Positions 22,761 to 35,349 are shown, counted from the stretch's first letter. The stretch is 64,000 nucleotides of DNA from Eonycteris spelaea (GCA_003508835.1 PUFA01000106.1:372001-436000), one strand, 5' to 3'. Numbers and translations: made by a program. Notes: generated from the sequence alone by a model not told the origin.

Positions 22761-25641
22761 GGGAAATAGATTGGCTGCTTCCGTAATTAGTGTACAGCCA
22801 GCATTTCTCTGCCTTCTCATTCCATTTAAACAATGTTCTACAATGAGAGACAATGAACTCTAAGGATATGCTATAAGGATCTTTCTCATTAGGTGAGAAA
22901 ATCTCCAAATATAAAAAGGAGCATTAGAGAATGGATGTACAAAAAGATAAATATTCATTCCCCCAAATATAAAGAGTAAAATATTTTCCAAAATCTCTAT
23001 TATTCAAGGCTCAAGGAATTATTTGCCAATGTTGAATTTAAAAGTTATGTGATTATTGTCAAAGAGATTATCTTATTGTCAGATAACTAGCTCAGAAAGT
23101 CCTTGTTATGAATGGTATGCTAACAAGGGATTAGATCATCAGAACAAAAAATAAAGTTTTGGTGTCAAAATCTTATCTAAATAGAATTGTTTTTAATGAT
23201 GGACTTTTGTGAAATAGTAATTTGAACCTCTCAAGTAAGTTTTATATGATAAAAATGATAAATTCAATCTGGAAATAACTTAGATGTCTGATTGGACAAG
23301 ACATTTTGTTAAATGCCCTTGATAAAACTGTGATTAAAATATAGGTGGTTAATTCTTAGAGATTCTTATACTTGATATCACCTCTGATCTACTTAAGTTA
23401 AATTTCACTCAAGGAAATTATAGCAGACAATATATTTTTAAAGAAAGAATATCAAATAACATTGTCTATAGACAGAAATGAGAAGATAATTAAAATGTGA
23501 TCTAAATAAAATGCATTTGAAACATTCATTGCAAAAGACTTCTCTTAAACAAGAGATATAAATACAGATCAAACGACACCTAATGTCAATGTGTTCAAGT
23601 TATTTAATTTGAGGAAGTACGTTTGAGGCGTTCAGATGGTACTGAATTTGTTTTGACACTGAAAAGTGTACAAGAAGTCTCCATTTTTCATGAGACAATA
23701 TGAAAAACTAAATTGTAGGCTGATGGGGATATTTTGACAGCCTAACTAACTGGTGTTTCATCTATATTACTAAACATAACATTTTCAAGGCATTGCAGAA
23801 TGCAAATTGTGAGCATTGACCCAAAGGGAAACAGCGCTCAATTCAAGCCCTGTGAGTTGGTCTCTGTCAGATCATCGTTGGTCCGCACAGCAAATTTGTG
23901 TCAGTCATGTTTCCCCAAATGTTCTGCATCATGCAGATGCTCCATAAAATGCTGAGTAAAGTCAGGAAAGAAAAGGGAAGAAATAAAAAAAAAAAAGTCA
24001 AACTCATTTTTACGTCTTTAGATTATTTGATCTAAATCTGATGCATTTTTGGCATGCAGCTATTTCTAATTAAAAAACAATCCACCTCTGTTTCTAGACA
24101 GGATAGTATATAAGTGGTTATGTAAGGTCACGTCATAAAATGAAAAGTTCTCCAGATACACTCACTGTGCCTGGGCTGGCAAATATGTGGGTATCAGCCA
24201 ACAATACTCTCTCCAGTGTCCGTGCAGACACAAGTAAATCAGAGCAGAGTTTCCAGTGGTAGCCAAACGTGTCTTCAGAATTGTTCTCAGCACAGTACTC
24301 CAGACATTTATTACTTTTCCATGACATCATTTGAAATTATGTGTCATCTTAAAATTATGGCAGATGCTAGTTATACGAGTGTCTAATATTGTTTTAGTGA
24401 ACCTGATGTTGATTTTTCATATTCAAATATTAAGCACTTTCTATGTACATTGGAAAGTTACTTCTAGCAGGCTATTGCTAAGATCAAGGAAAGGATCAAA
24501 ATTGGCAAAAAGAAAGAAAGAAGAGCCTATTTGGTGAATAGACTAATTTGCTCAATTTAAAAATAACTTGTTAATTATACGTGCAGTTTATAACTTTAAA
24601 ATAATACGTTTATCAGAAAACCGTTAAGATATAGAGATTAACCAAAAAAGCAAATTGAAATAACCCATTAAAATATTGATTATTTGGCATAGTATGAAAA
24701 CCAGTGAATCATTTTGCCATGTAAAAAGCACAGTGCATCAGGTGTTAGCAGAGGTCAAGGGAGACACGGGGTAGAAGGAAGCTCTAGTTATCAACGTCAC
24801 CCTTGGTACCAGATAGAAGTTAAGACTGTAGCAGCTATGCCAATATTAGCATGAAAGTTATGTTATTTTTAAACTCAGAGGGACTTTAATATCATAATTT
24901 AAAAATGAACTGAAGAAGTGTCACTCTTACTGATGGCCAGACGACTTAATAGCAGAACCCACATTTACTGATATGTTAGACCTGTGTGTTCTGCATCACG
25001 TTATGCCTTTGCATTATTAGTGGCAACAATTAAAAGATGAGAGAAGCGCTCTCTAAGGCTCAGGGCCCAAGGAAAGGGCACTAGTGGTCTGGTCTGGAGA
25101 CAATATGCATTCACTTTCCCAGTGGGAGATGCCAAGGTTAGTTTGACCATCTCTCCTGAAACTCTCCTCTTAGGCTCAAGCCTGAGAAACAAACGTGGGA
25201 ATGCATTGTTAGTAAGCAGAGCTGATCTCGTCTGAATTTTATTAGCAAGCAAAAGGAACAATGCCGGAAATTGCTAGGGAGATGCTGTTTTAGAACGGAT
25301 TTACTTGTTATTAAAAGTTTAAAGTGACATGTATGTGTTCTACTAGAAAAAAATTCATAGAGGATTTTTCCTTTAAACAGTAGATATTTGCAGAGTTACA
25401 TTGTTTTTTTTTGAAAAACAGAAGGTACTGAAATACCTTAAAAATCAAGTGTATTACCAGAATAAAAATGTTGGCATTACTACAATATGCCTGGAAAATT
25501 ACAATGTAAAATTTGACAGCTCATCAGAATTGTTTCAAACTTTATCAACTTCAATAATAACTATTTCAGAATTTTTTCTCAATTCTTTAGAGACCCAGAA
25601 CTTGAAACTCGTTCCAATTGTAGATACCCTCTTCCTTTGCA
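22761..25641. other. Unique DNA, nothing recognised
   Basis: This is long AT-rich unique sequence on both strands with no gene or repeat family seen. Open frames reach at most 86 codons and have no signatures. Confidence 0.4.
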
Positions 25642-25670
25642 CTTCTTTCTTTCTTTCTTTCTTTTTTTTC
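25642..25670 (+). repeat. (CTTT)n microsatellite
   Basis: A short run of CTTT units ends in T9. It is pure enough to be length-variable. Confidence 0.9.
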
Positions 25671-27205
25671 CGTCCCCCAACTATTCAAGTGATCACTGTA
25701 TCTGTATTCGTAGGCATGTAACATAATGCTTGGGCATCCATTTGCATGTTAGTGATTGTCTTATTTGTTTTATATTTTTGCTATGATTTATTTGTTAATC
25801 CTTCTTAACTCTTCTATACACCTTCCTGGGTAGTTTTAGGATAATTTACTTGGCATTGTATAATCTGTCAGAGGAAAAAAAAATCACTTTAAAATATTTC
25901 TTTGTGAAACTCTCAGCCTCTGACATAAAGTATACACTGCTATACCCCATAAGAATAGTTATACTGCTGTTTTTTCCTTGCCTATTATCCCTGGATAAAG
26001 ATTGGAATTAAAACTTTTAACCTGATAGCATATACAATAGAAGCTGAATAAAAAGGTGGATTACAAAAACAAATTTCACAACTATATGTTGATCTTTAGT
26101 ATTTAAATTTATTCTAATATATCAGGCATCTACGTGAGTAAAAAATTAAAGGACAGGGATTGAATAGACTTTTCAGAACAGGCATTATTTTTACAAGTAA
26201 GAGAGGTATGTTATACTTTCTGGGAGGAATGAAATTCTGTGAGTCGTTAACTTCAAATCAAATTGAGGAAAAAATGTTTATTTGAGGAATTCATTTTCCA
26301 TTAAATATACATCTTTTCCATTTCCTTGCATTTTACATTTAAAAGGAGGATTTTGGTTGCAACATTTTTTTTTCCTCTTTACCTAGTTCTACTTTCTGTC
26401 ATGGTTTGAAACGCATTTCAAAGAAAACACCAGAAGTTCCCTAGGGATTGGCGTTGCTTTATTGAGTAATCTTTGATCAGATTGTAATGGAAAATCCTGC
26501 AGGTGATAGAAAATGTGTCCATATATTTGAATACATAAAATATGTATTTTTAAAAATTTCATCCATCTTTGACACTTCTAAGTATGGATTTATTTAGCAT
26601 GCTGGCCCCCAAATGATGGGATCATCTTGGGGGTATATTTCAAGAGTGACGATTTTAAAAATTGATGATGAAAATAATTGGATTTATAAATTCTTTGCAA
26701 GCCAGGTGTCTCCATGACAATAGTAAAAGCTGCTACTAGAGTATAAAAACCCAATTCAAAGATGTAAAATATCCTTGTTTCATTAAGTTTTAAATATTGT
26801 TAAATATGTTATTCATAAGCTTGGCTATCTTAAAAATGGAATACTAACACCATTTCTTTAAACCGGGAGATAATTTGTATATAAAATAAATATATATTAT
26901 TTCCATTGACATTTCTGAGTTCAGAGATTCTGGACTTTATGTCTGTTATGTGTTTTTATTAGATTTTGAAAGAAAAAGCAAGAATACGAAGAGTTAGGGT
27001 TATCTGCTTATTTAGATGTCACTCATTAAACCATCATTTCCCCCTGAGGCTGTATTTACACTTGGATGAGTGACACTATGAGATGGTGGGGGAGGTAGGG
27101 GAGTTGAAGGGTTGAGGGTGGTGGTGCTGAGGGACCATCTCTAGGCTTTAAAACAATTGGGAGTAGACCTATGTGGCCATAGGTGGTCAGAGCCAAAAAA
27201 TCTAT
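25671..27205. other. Unique AT-rich DNA
   Basis: No gene or repeat recognised. A G-rich purine patch lies at about 27,083-27,130 just before the repeat cluster. Confidence 0.4.
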
Positions 27206-27390
27206 TTAATTTTTCTTAAATTTATTGGGGTGACATTGGTTAATATAATTATATAGGTTTCAAGTGTACGATTTATAACACTGCGTCCGTATATTGCATT
27301 GTGTGCTCACCACCCAAAGTCAAATCTCCTTCTGTCACCATACATTTGACCCCATTTACCCTCTTCTACGTCCTTTCTATTTGCTTTTGA
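27206..27390 (-). repeat. LINE-1 3' end, laurasiatherian (bat-like) type
   Basis: The plus strand reads 'tttattggggtgacattggt' followed by a 'tataggtttcaagtgtac' segment and 'tgtgctcaccacccaaagtc', the reverse complement of an L1 3' untranslated end. On the minus strand it ends in AATAAA and an A-rich tail. The copy is truncated to about 180 bp. The similarity to bat L1 tails is from memory and supports only a tentative host assignment. Confidence 0.7.
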
Positions 27391-27639
27391 AAACAAACTA
27401 GAGTGAAGGTTTAAAATATGCCATTTTCAGAAATAAAACGAGAATATAGGCCAACAAACAAACCACCACCACCACAAACGAAATGCTAATGAAAATAGCA
27501 GAGATGACATGTCTGCACTCCTACCTGTATGGTCAGTGCTTTTGTGGGATGGCCAATCAGATGTGGCCATAAGAAGGAGCATAGGAATGCTGCAAAAACA
27601 CAGTGTCTTAAGCTCACAGGTCCTAGAGATTCAGAGTTA
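27391..27639. other. Unique spacer between L1 tail and GC-rich segment
   Basis: Short non-repeat sequence; nothing recognised. Confidence 0.35.
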
Positions 27640-27964
27640 TCATAGGCAACAGGTGGAGGGGGCGCACCTAGGCAGGCAGGGGCGGGGTGGAGAGTGCCAG
27701 GGGCCGGGCTTAACCAGGCAGAGCAGGAACCTGTGGCAAGCGTCTTTATTGAAGATCGAGGAGGAGTACACGAGAGAAGGCATGAGGGACTTCACTGGTG
27801 TGGTCGACTGTTAGTCACGGACAGGGGCGGGCAGGAAGGGAAGGGCCATCCGTGACACTGGTGCACCGGGTCACCAGGCCTGGGTGCACACGGACTGTTC
27901 GTGGCATGTCAAGGCAGCAGGGGAAAAATATGAAGTTCCAAGTATTTTTAATATACTGGAACAC
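27640..27964 (-). repeat. GC-rich segment with AATAAAG signal, possible LTR or retrocopy end
   Basis: CpG- and GC-rich. On the minus strand an AATAAAG polyadenylation-type signal lies near 27,742 and is followed by about 90 bp of GC-rich sequence, an arrangement seen in retroviral LTRs (R/U5) and in gene 3' ends. No terminal TG...CA or target-site duplication could be fixed. A word close to the CTCF core (AGGGGGCGC) sits at about 27,656-27,665. Confidence 0.35.
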
Positions 27965-28235
27965 TCGTAAAAGTCAGGAGGCGGTGTTCTTCGATGACTG
28001 GTGTCATGTGTCCAGGGTCCCTGAGACCACCCTCAGGCTCCTCTGTTCACTGGGAGGAGTCGTGGGACCCAAAAAGCTGCGTACTCACGGTTACGCTTTG
28101 TTACAGTAAAATAATACAGAGCAAAGTCAGCAAAAGAAAAAAGCAAAGGAGAGACCGGGCACATGTTCCAGGTGTGCCCTCGCAGAGATGGGTGGCAGCA
28201 GGTTTGGAATGTTGCCAGCCTGCTTTGCAGAGGTG
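27965..28235 (-). repeat. Ancient ERV LTR fragment (U5-like end)
   Basis: On the minus strand the words 'tgctgactttgctctgta', 'actgtaacaaagcgtaaccgtgagt', 'ctgagggtggtctcaggga' and 'gacaccagtcatcga' follow the order of an old mammalian ERV LTR downstream of its polyadenylation signal, which is degenerate here. No retroviral gene lies next to it. Family assignment is open (ERVL-type suspected). Confidence 0.5.
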
Positions 28236-28239
28236 TAAC

Positions 28240-30342
28240 ACATCCAAACAGTCGTACGTGTTTAATGTGTTCATCTTGACGCGTTTAAACACACGCATAC
28301 ACCACAATACCCTCGTCGCCATAACCGAGGTGCACTGTGGGATACACATAATCAATGAAATATATGTCACCTCCAGGATTTCCTTTTGCTCTTTTGTGTT
28401 TTGTTTTGCTTTTGGTGAGAACACTTAACATGAAATCTGTTTTCTCAACATATTTTAAAGTGCACAATATTCCGTTATTAACTGTAGGTCCTGTGTTTAT
28501 AGCAGGTCTGTAGAATTTACGCATCTCGCACAACAGAAACTTTACACCCACTGTAAAGCGGTCCCCATTTCCGGCCCCTCCAGCCTCTGATAACCGCCAT
28601 TGTAGGGGTTAGACTATCTTAAATACTTCGTGGACATAGAATCATGCAGTATTTGTCCTGTGACTGGCTGACTTCACTTTGCATAGTGTCCTTTGGTTCA
28701 TCCTTGTCGTTGCAAATGGCGGGATGCCTTCATTCACAAGGCTGAATGATATTCCACGGGTTATATGTATAGCCCATGTTTTCTTTATCCATCTGGGTGG
28801 GCATTTGGGGGGTTTCCATATCTCGCCTGTTGTGAATAACGATTCAAGGAAGGTGGAAGTGCAGATGTCTCTTTAAGATCTAGATTTCAGATCTTTTGGA
28901 TATACTTCGAGAAGTGGGATTGCTGAATCACTTGTTAGTTCTATTATTAATTTTTTTGAGGAACCTCTATTGTGTTTTTCATAATGATTGTACCAATTTA
29001 GAATCCCACAACAGTATAAGGGTTCCCTTTCCTCCACATCCTCACCAGCACTTGTCATCTGTTGTCTTTTTGATAAAAGCCATCCTAAAGGTGTGAGGCG
29101 ATATCTCATTATGGTTTTGATGTGCATTTCTTTGATGATTTGTGATGTTGAGCACCTTTTCATGAACCGGTTGGCCATCTGTATGTCGTCTTTGGAAAAA
29201 TGTCTATTCAGATCTTCTGCCATTTTTTAAATTGAGTTGTTTATTTGCTCTTGAGTTGTATGTAAGAGTTCCTTATACATTTTGGACATTAACCTCATAT
29301 CAGAAATATGGTTTGTAAATATTTTCTTCCAGTCTGCAGGTTGCTTTTCATTTTATTGATTATTTCCTTTGCCATGCAGAAGCTTTTTAATTTGATGCAG
29401 TCCCAGTTATTATTTATGCTTTAGTATTGCCTATAGTTTTGAAGTCATATCCAAAAAGACGTTGCCAAGGCCAATGTCCAGGAGCTCATCCTCTTAGTTT
29501 TCCTCTCGGAGTTTTCAGGTCTAAGGTTTAATTTTTTAATCCATTTTGAGTTAAATTGTTGTGTATGGTTTGAGATAGGGGTCCACTCTTATTCTTTTAC
29601 GTGTGACTATTCTGTTTTTGTAACACCATTTATTGAAGAGACTGTAGTGTCCTCATTGAGTATTCTTGGGTTCCCGTTGAATATTTGTTAGCCATATATG
29701 TATAGATTTACTTCTGGGCTCTCTGTTCTGTTGCATTGGTCTGTGTGTCTATTTTTATGCAAGTGCTGTATTGTTTGGATTACTATAGCTTTGAAATAAT
29801 TTAAAATCAGAATGTGTGATGCCTCTAACTCTGTTCTTCTCTCTCAAGGTTGTTTTGGCTATTTGGGGTCTTTTGTGGTTCCACATGAATTTTAGGATTG
29901 TTTTTCCTATTTCTGTGAAAAATACCGTTGGAATTTTGATAGGGATTGGACTAATCTATGGATTGCTTTGGGTAGTATGAATAGTTAAAAAATATTATTG
30001 TTTCAATCCATTAGCACCGAATACCTTTCCATTTATTTGTGTCTCCCTACTGTCTTTCATCAATAGTCTATAGTTTTCAGTATACAGGTCTTTTACCTTC
30101 TTGGTTAAAGTTATTCCTAGACATTTTATTCTTTTTAATGCCATTGTAATTGGCATTTTATTAATTTCCCTTTCAGATAGATTGTGTTAATATATAGAAA
30201 TTCAATAAATTTTGTATCGATTTCGAATCCTGAAACTTTACTGAATTAATCTATAAGTCCTAACAAGGTTTTTCCTTCCTTCCTTCCTTCCTTCCTTCCT
30301 TCCTTCCTTCCTTCCTTCCTTCCTTCCTTCCTTCCTTCCTTC

Positions 30343-30377
<35 letters not shown>

Positions 30378-30612
30378 TTTTTTGGTGGTGTATTCAGGGT
30401 TTTCTATGTGTAAGAATACGTCATCCACAAACAAAGACAATTTTGCTTCCTTTCTGATTTGGATGCTTTTTATTTCTCTTTCTTGCCTAATAGCTCTGGC
30501 CAGGACTTCCAGTACTGTGTTGAATAGAAGTGAAGGGAGTGGATATCTTTGTCTTTTCCTCCTGTCTTAGAGGAAAAGCTTTTAGCTTCTCACAGTTGAG
30601 TATGGTTGTCAC
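28240..30612 (-). repeat. LINE-1 (L1MA-like), 5'-truncated, antisense
   Basis: From 28,240 the plus strand follows the reverse complement of an L1 3' untranslated region, then from about 28,660 the C-terminal part of ORF2 back towards the reverse transcriptase. Landmarks are 'gaatgatattccac', 'tttggatatacttcgagaagtgggattgctg', 'cctcaccagcacttgtcatctgt', 'tttcttccagtctgcaggttg' and 'cattttgagttaaattg'. Frames are disrupted, so the element is dead. A 112-bp pyrimidine microsatellite (30272-30383) interrupts it. Length and divergence fit an old L1MA/L1MB-like copy. Confidence 0.92.
30272..30383 (+). repeat. (TTCC)18(TTTC)8 T8 microsatellite inside L1
   Basis: Eighteen perfect TTCC units (30272-30343) pass into eight TTTC units (30344-30375) and T8. 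The minus strand is (GGAA)18. The tract is purely polypyrimidine/polypurine and has mirror symmetry. It sits where the L1 sequence has a natural T-run before 'ggtggtgtattcagggttttc', so it probably grew from that run. Confidence 0.97.
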
Positions 30613-31110
30613 TGACAAACTGACTCTGTTCTAGATCCTGGAAAACAATAGTAGAAAAAAAAAGTGAATTCTTTTTAAAAAATTTACATTATACAAAGGG
30701 AAGTCACTAAATAAACAAGTGTCACTAAATAAAAAAGTGATTTCAGAGAGTTTTAAGCGCAATTCAAATAAGGAAAATGTATTATGGTATTATTGATAGG
30801 GATTTTGGCTGGGAGTGTTACTTTAGACTGATCAAATCAGATAAGATCTCTTTAAAGAAGTGATAGTTGAGCTGAGATATTGAAGTTAATCAGTACACAT
30901 TAATATGAAAGTAAGAGAAAACACGGAAAGATTCATTAAAGCTAACCTGTGACATAAACTCATCAAAAGTGTAAGTGTTTTAGGAAAAAAGATAGAAGAA
31001 GCCTGGAATCATGTAGTTAAACTTCAGGGTAGGGGGAAGGGGTGTTAGTCTTGAAAATATCCTGGATTTGAACGGGAAGAACCAAAGTGTTGGGGAGAAT
31101 GGAGTTCAAG
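30613..31110 (-). repeat. L2 LINE 3' region
   Basis: Immediately after the L1 break, the plus strand follows the reverse complement of the L2 3' end: 'ctctgttctagatcctgg', an 'aataaacaagt' region, 'tttcagagagttttaagcgcaattcaaata' and 'atctctttaaagaagtgatagttgagctgag'. It carries an 18-bp tandem duplication at 30703-30738 with one mismatch. Confidence 0.75.
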
Positions 31111-31619
31111 CATAGATGTAGGGATGACTAACGTGTGTCTGTGGATGTTACATCAAGATTAATTTGTCAAAAAAATAGTTAAATAGATGAATCCTCAGTA
31201 TAGATTTGATTTTTCACAGCTGTTATTTTTGTGTTTGTTTTGCAGATAATAAAGTTTAGCAAAGGGATACAGTGCTTCCCCCCCCCACTTGTAAGGTCTA
31301 ATCCCTGCCTATATGTAAGTTTATTAGGGGGTGGTAGGAAATAGAGATGGCTGATAGGAAACTCAAGCCAGTTAAATGGCTGCCTTCGAAGGTAGTAAAT
31401 GGGGCTTTCTTATATTATTATTCTGTAGGTCTAAAGAGGTATTACTGTGTTCTTTATAGAACCACTTAACAGTTAATGGTAGAGAAGAATGAATGGGTCA
31501 GAAAGGCAGGAGGCTAACAACCAAAATTCCTTATAAAATGTATTAATTATTGCTAAATATGACATTAATGACAAAAATAATGACATTGCTAACAGTGTAG
31601 TAACATAATGTGGTGTAAA
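31111..31619. other. Unique DNA with C9 run
   Basis: Nothing recognised apart from a nine-base C run at 31278-31286. Confidence 0.4.
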
Positions 31620-31775
31620 GGCCATAAGCCTAAAGGGTCAGTAAATCTATGTCTGTCATTAACTGGTTGTGTGACCATAAATAGGTCACTTTACATCACT
31701 TAGCTTTAGTTTTTTCATTTCTAAATTAACCCTGTAAGGTCCTTCTGGTTAAAAATTCTATGATTTTATGATGGA
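31620..31775 (+). repeat. MIR SINE
   Basis: Plus-strand order: 'actggttgtgtgaccataaataggtcact', 'agctttagttttttcatttcta', then the 'aaggtccttctggttaaaaattctatgattt' tail. This fits a MIR-family SINE, including the tail variant found in some subfamilies. Confidence 0.8.
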
Positions 31776-33029
31776 CTTCCCCTAATAAGATTTAATCATA
31801 ATCTCTGTTAAACTTCACCAAAAAAAAAAAAAATCTGAAAGTAAAAGAATTTGCTTTTCATAGTATTCAGGGTTGCACTTTCTGAGTCTTCTTAAATTTC
31901 TGGTACCCTTATGTGCCTGTTCATTAGTGATCATTGTGGATACCATGGAGGAAAGTGGCTTTGCTCTGCCTCCTGCTAAGTCTTTATTTCCTTTCTCGTT
32001 TCCGCTTTAAATCAGTTACCATTGCACTTTTGTGTATGCCTCACGTGGATTTCAAGACACCATCAAATGCCCTAAAATATTTATCGGTGATTTACATTAT
32101 GCTTAGAGTGATGTGTGCTTCATGAATGAATGCAATGAGTTATGGATTGATAAATCTCATGGATGACGCTCTTAAAGGGAGAAGAATTGGCCGTGGGCCT
32201 GCGGAACTGCCTGTGATTATCTTGCTGGAAATTTACCTTTGCTATATTGCTAATCTTTTTTGTTCTCTTCTTCGTCACTAATTTTCAAAGGGGGTAATTA
32301 TCAAGGAGCACAATTTTTGTGTAATAAAGAAAAAAAAAAGTGTTAGTAAATTCAAGAAGAATTCTGAGCCAATGGATAGTTACATAGCATATCCATGGTT
32401 CATTTTTACTTTTTGGAGAGTAGCACACTTTTCAGAAGAAATTTATGTGCGCCATAACATATTTCCATTAAAATAAGGTTTTGTCTGTTAAAATGATATA
32501 TAATTTCTTGGAAGCACAACTTTTAGCATTATCTCAACTACAATTTTGTGTATTTAGAACATAAAGTAAATGATCAACAGATCAATGTAATTGACTTCAA
32601 GACAAGTAAAGGGTCAAGAGAAGATAACATTCTAATAAATGAATACTCATTTTTTTTTTTTTTTTACCATATGAAGTACTAGAAAACGAATTAACTTTTT
32701 TCAAGGAAGTGCCTCTTCTCCTCCCAAAACAATTGTTATGTTTGAAGTTATTTCAATCCTATACGTATGCACCTAGTCAACTTCAATCTATCTATGGAAC
32801 ATGTAGCATCTATCAAATTCAAAGAATATGATTTTAAATTCTTCATGCTCAAGTGAACACACACACATACTCCCATAAGCTGTAAATAGCTGTTATCACT
32901 TGTTAGGATAACTTAATTAAACTTGCTTATTAAAAACCTTTAATTCGTTAGTGATAAAATCTTGATTAGTACATTTTCCTGCTAGGTGACCTTCTAATTT
33001 AATAGAAAATGAATTTTTAAATGGGGAAA
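31776..33029. other. Unique AT-rich DNA
   Basis: No gene or repeat family. Contains an A-run at about 31,820-31,833 and a T15 run at about 32,651-32,665. The block at 32,140-32,240 is somewhat GC-richer. Confidence 0.4.
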
Positions 33030-33300
33030 GATGCCTGTGGCAGAGATTTTGTGCTAGTGAATAGAGTTTGCAATACACATAGGGATATATTCGAGCCTAA
33101 TTAGCGAGGGTGCAAATGAATTTTTATTTCATACACCAGAAGTGTCATTGATGAACCACGATGAGGAATTTGAAATGCATTCAGATTGGCAGTGTGGGAC
33201 CGAAATCTGTGGGAAAATCACAAGCTAATTCATTGATTGCCCCTTGGAAATTACTGCTGTTAATTGTTAGGTAATTAACATGGAGCTACAATTATATTGG
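33030..33300. promoter_or_regulatory. Candidate conserved non-coding element
   Basis: Dense in homeodomain-type words (CTAATTAGC near 33,098, GTAATTAAC near 33,271) and PBX/SOX-like words (TTGATTG), with moderate GC and no repeat signature. Developmental enhancers often look like this, but conservation cannot be tested from one sequence. Confidence 0.3.
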
Positions 33301-35326
33301 CCTAAGGGGGTGATTAATGTTTCAACATGTCACATTAGCAGAGGCTGGGTTTTCAAAGCTTTTCTTTTCACATGGTTTAGGAGACAGATGGTATATTGTC
33401 TATGGATTTTTTTTTTTCAAACTGAAGTTTTTGCTGAGAGCAAGTGTGTGAATTTTTGTTCTTGAGTCTCTTTTTAGAGATAAGAGTTTTAGCATAAGAA
33501 TTTGATAACTTTTATGAAATAATGTATTTGCTAATACTGTCCCTCTACCTAAGATATATATTGTTAATAGGAAAGTAATTTTAATTTCACGAATTGGTGC
33601 AAAATCAAAACTGTCTTAAATTTGAGGAGTTAGCATTTTTCTTTATGGCGGGTCTTAAATTATTTAGTGATGGTAAGAATAAAAAGAATTTTACAATATC
33701 AAATATATAACAATCAATGTAATTTGAGCAGAAACCAAATAAACCACGCTGAACAAATGCATTTAGTAACAGTAATATAGGTTCATTAATTTCTCTATCC
33801 TTAGGCATCTCACTACCTCTGTCACTTTTTTTCCCCCCTTAAAGCTACGGTCTGCCAATACTCTGTTACTCTTTTAGCCCCATTTATTGTGGCGTGGATT
33901 TTCAGAATTATCCTCGGAAGCAACATTGCTCCGTAAACATCAAATCAGTTGCTTAGTTAGGGAGGACTCATGCAAAAACCAACACTACTCATTACAAAGT
34001 TAGCTTGCGATGTTATATGTTGTGTTAAGGATTTGTTTACGCCGATAATTTCTATCTTATTATTATGGTTTGTTAAACCATTGCCAAGTTTGGGGTGTGG
34101 CTGTCTTATGATGAAAATAACTATGAAGAAAATCATGTCCAAGCTATAATTACTCCTATAGTTGAGAAAATCATTTTTGATCTTGCAAAATTAATTTTAT
34201 TTCGAGATTAATCAACCTTTTATTGATCCCATGAGTGCAGACATGAATTTCTAGAGCAGTATTTTGTAGCTCATCTGTTTTCATTTCTAACCTGTTTTGG
34301 CTGAAATGGTTAAAAGAAGTTTTCAAAGTATTTTAATTTTTAATACAAGTCAATGTGGTATGGTATATTCGATACCTCTTACGAAAAGATAATATTCAAT
34401 ACTAAAACCTAAGTGAATTCCAAAAATTTCTTAAGGTCTCAAAAGGTGGCTTTTAAAAAAATCCAATTAAGGCACATTATCTAAAAAGGTAGACTGGGTC
34501 TCCAGAAGTTCAAAGAACAGCTTCTTTTATGATTTTTTTTTTCTGTGAAAATTTGAGATGTCATCTTTCTTGGTAGCTCCATACTGAGGTCTTTGTTGTG
34601 ACTGCAGCCTCTAGCTTTTATATTGATTTGTACTACTTCAACAAATGACAGAAATCTTTGGTATCTACAGCCAAGGCATCTATTCACTTTTAATGTCCAT
34701 TAAATGCCCTCCCCGCAAAAAAATATCGTAAAAAAAAAAAAAAAAGCTGATACTTCTAATTTATCCTTTAAAAAAATAGAGAAGTTACTGAATCTTGATT
34801 TTAGACAACGCCTAATTCAGGTCTGTCTGCATTTCTTTCGCGTTCAAAATCATTTGCAATTGTCCAAATGCTTATTTTACTGCCAAGTTGACATTTCACC
34901 CCAGCTCCTTTTTTTCTTTTTTATTATAATTTTATTTTAAAAAAAAAATACTTGCCATGCTGGAAATAGCAGAATATGCAGTGAGGCTAAAATTAGGTGC
35001 ATACCTTTTTATTGGAGGAAAACTTTCATCAAATGTCTCCTTTCATCCTATTTTAATAATGGATTTAAGGTGACGCCAGGGATTCCGACTTTGATTAGAA
35101 ATTGTAAGCAATAAGTTAAAATTTGCTTTCGAAAGTTCTCTGGGGAAAGTGAAGGCTATATCTACATAACTTGGACAGTAGGGGTCACTCTAATTCTTTA
35201 AAGATAAAGTGATAGGAAGATTATTAGCCACAAATAAGACTGTTCTTAAAGCTACTTTAGGGAGCAGAAAAGTCTTTTCTAAATAAAAAGATTAATTGGT
35301 GCAGCTACCAATTTGATACGTATACT
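33301..35326. other. Unique AT-rich DNA
   Basis: No gene or repeat family recognised. Homopolymer runs include A15 at about 34,731-34,745 and A9 near 34,940. Confidence 0.4.
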
Positions 35327-35349
35327 ACACACACACACAAACACACACA
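35327..35349 (+). repeat. (CA)n microsatellite
   Basis: Short CA tract with one interruption (aa). Confidence 0.85.

Noticed and set aside
27509..28428. Series of 101-144 codon frames in three phases
   Set aside because: They cross LTR-like and L1 sequence on both strands, so they are shadows of repeats.
28873..29230. 116-codon minus-strand frame
   Set aside because: It is a surviving piece of the dead L1 ORF2 and is included in the L1 feature.
30246..30440. Lysine/glutamate/arginine/glycine-rich 64-codon frame
   Set aside because: Translation of the GGAA/GAAA microsatellite.
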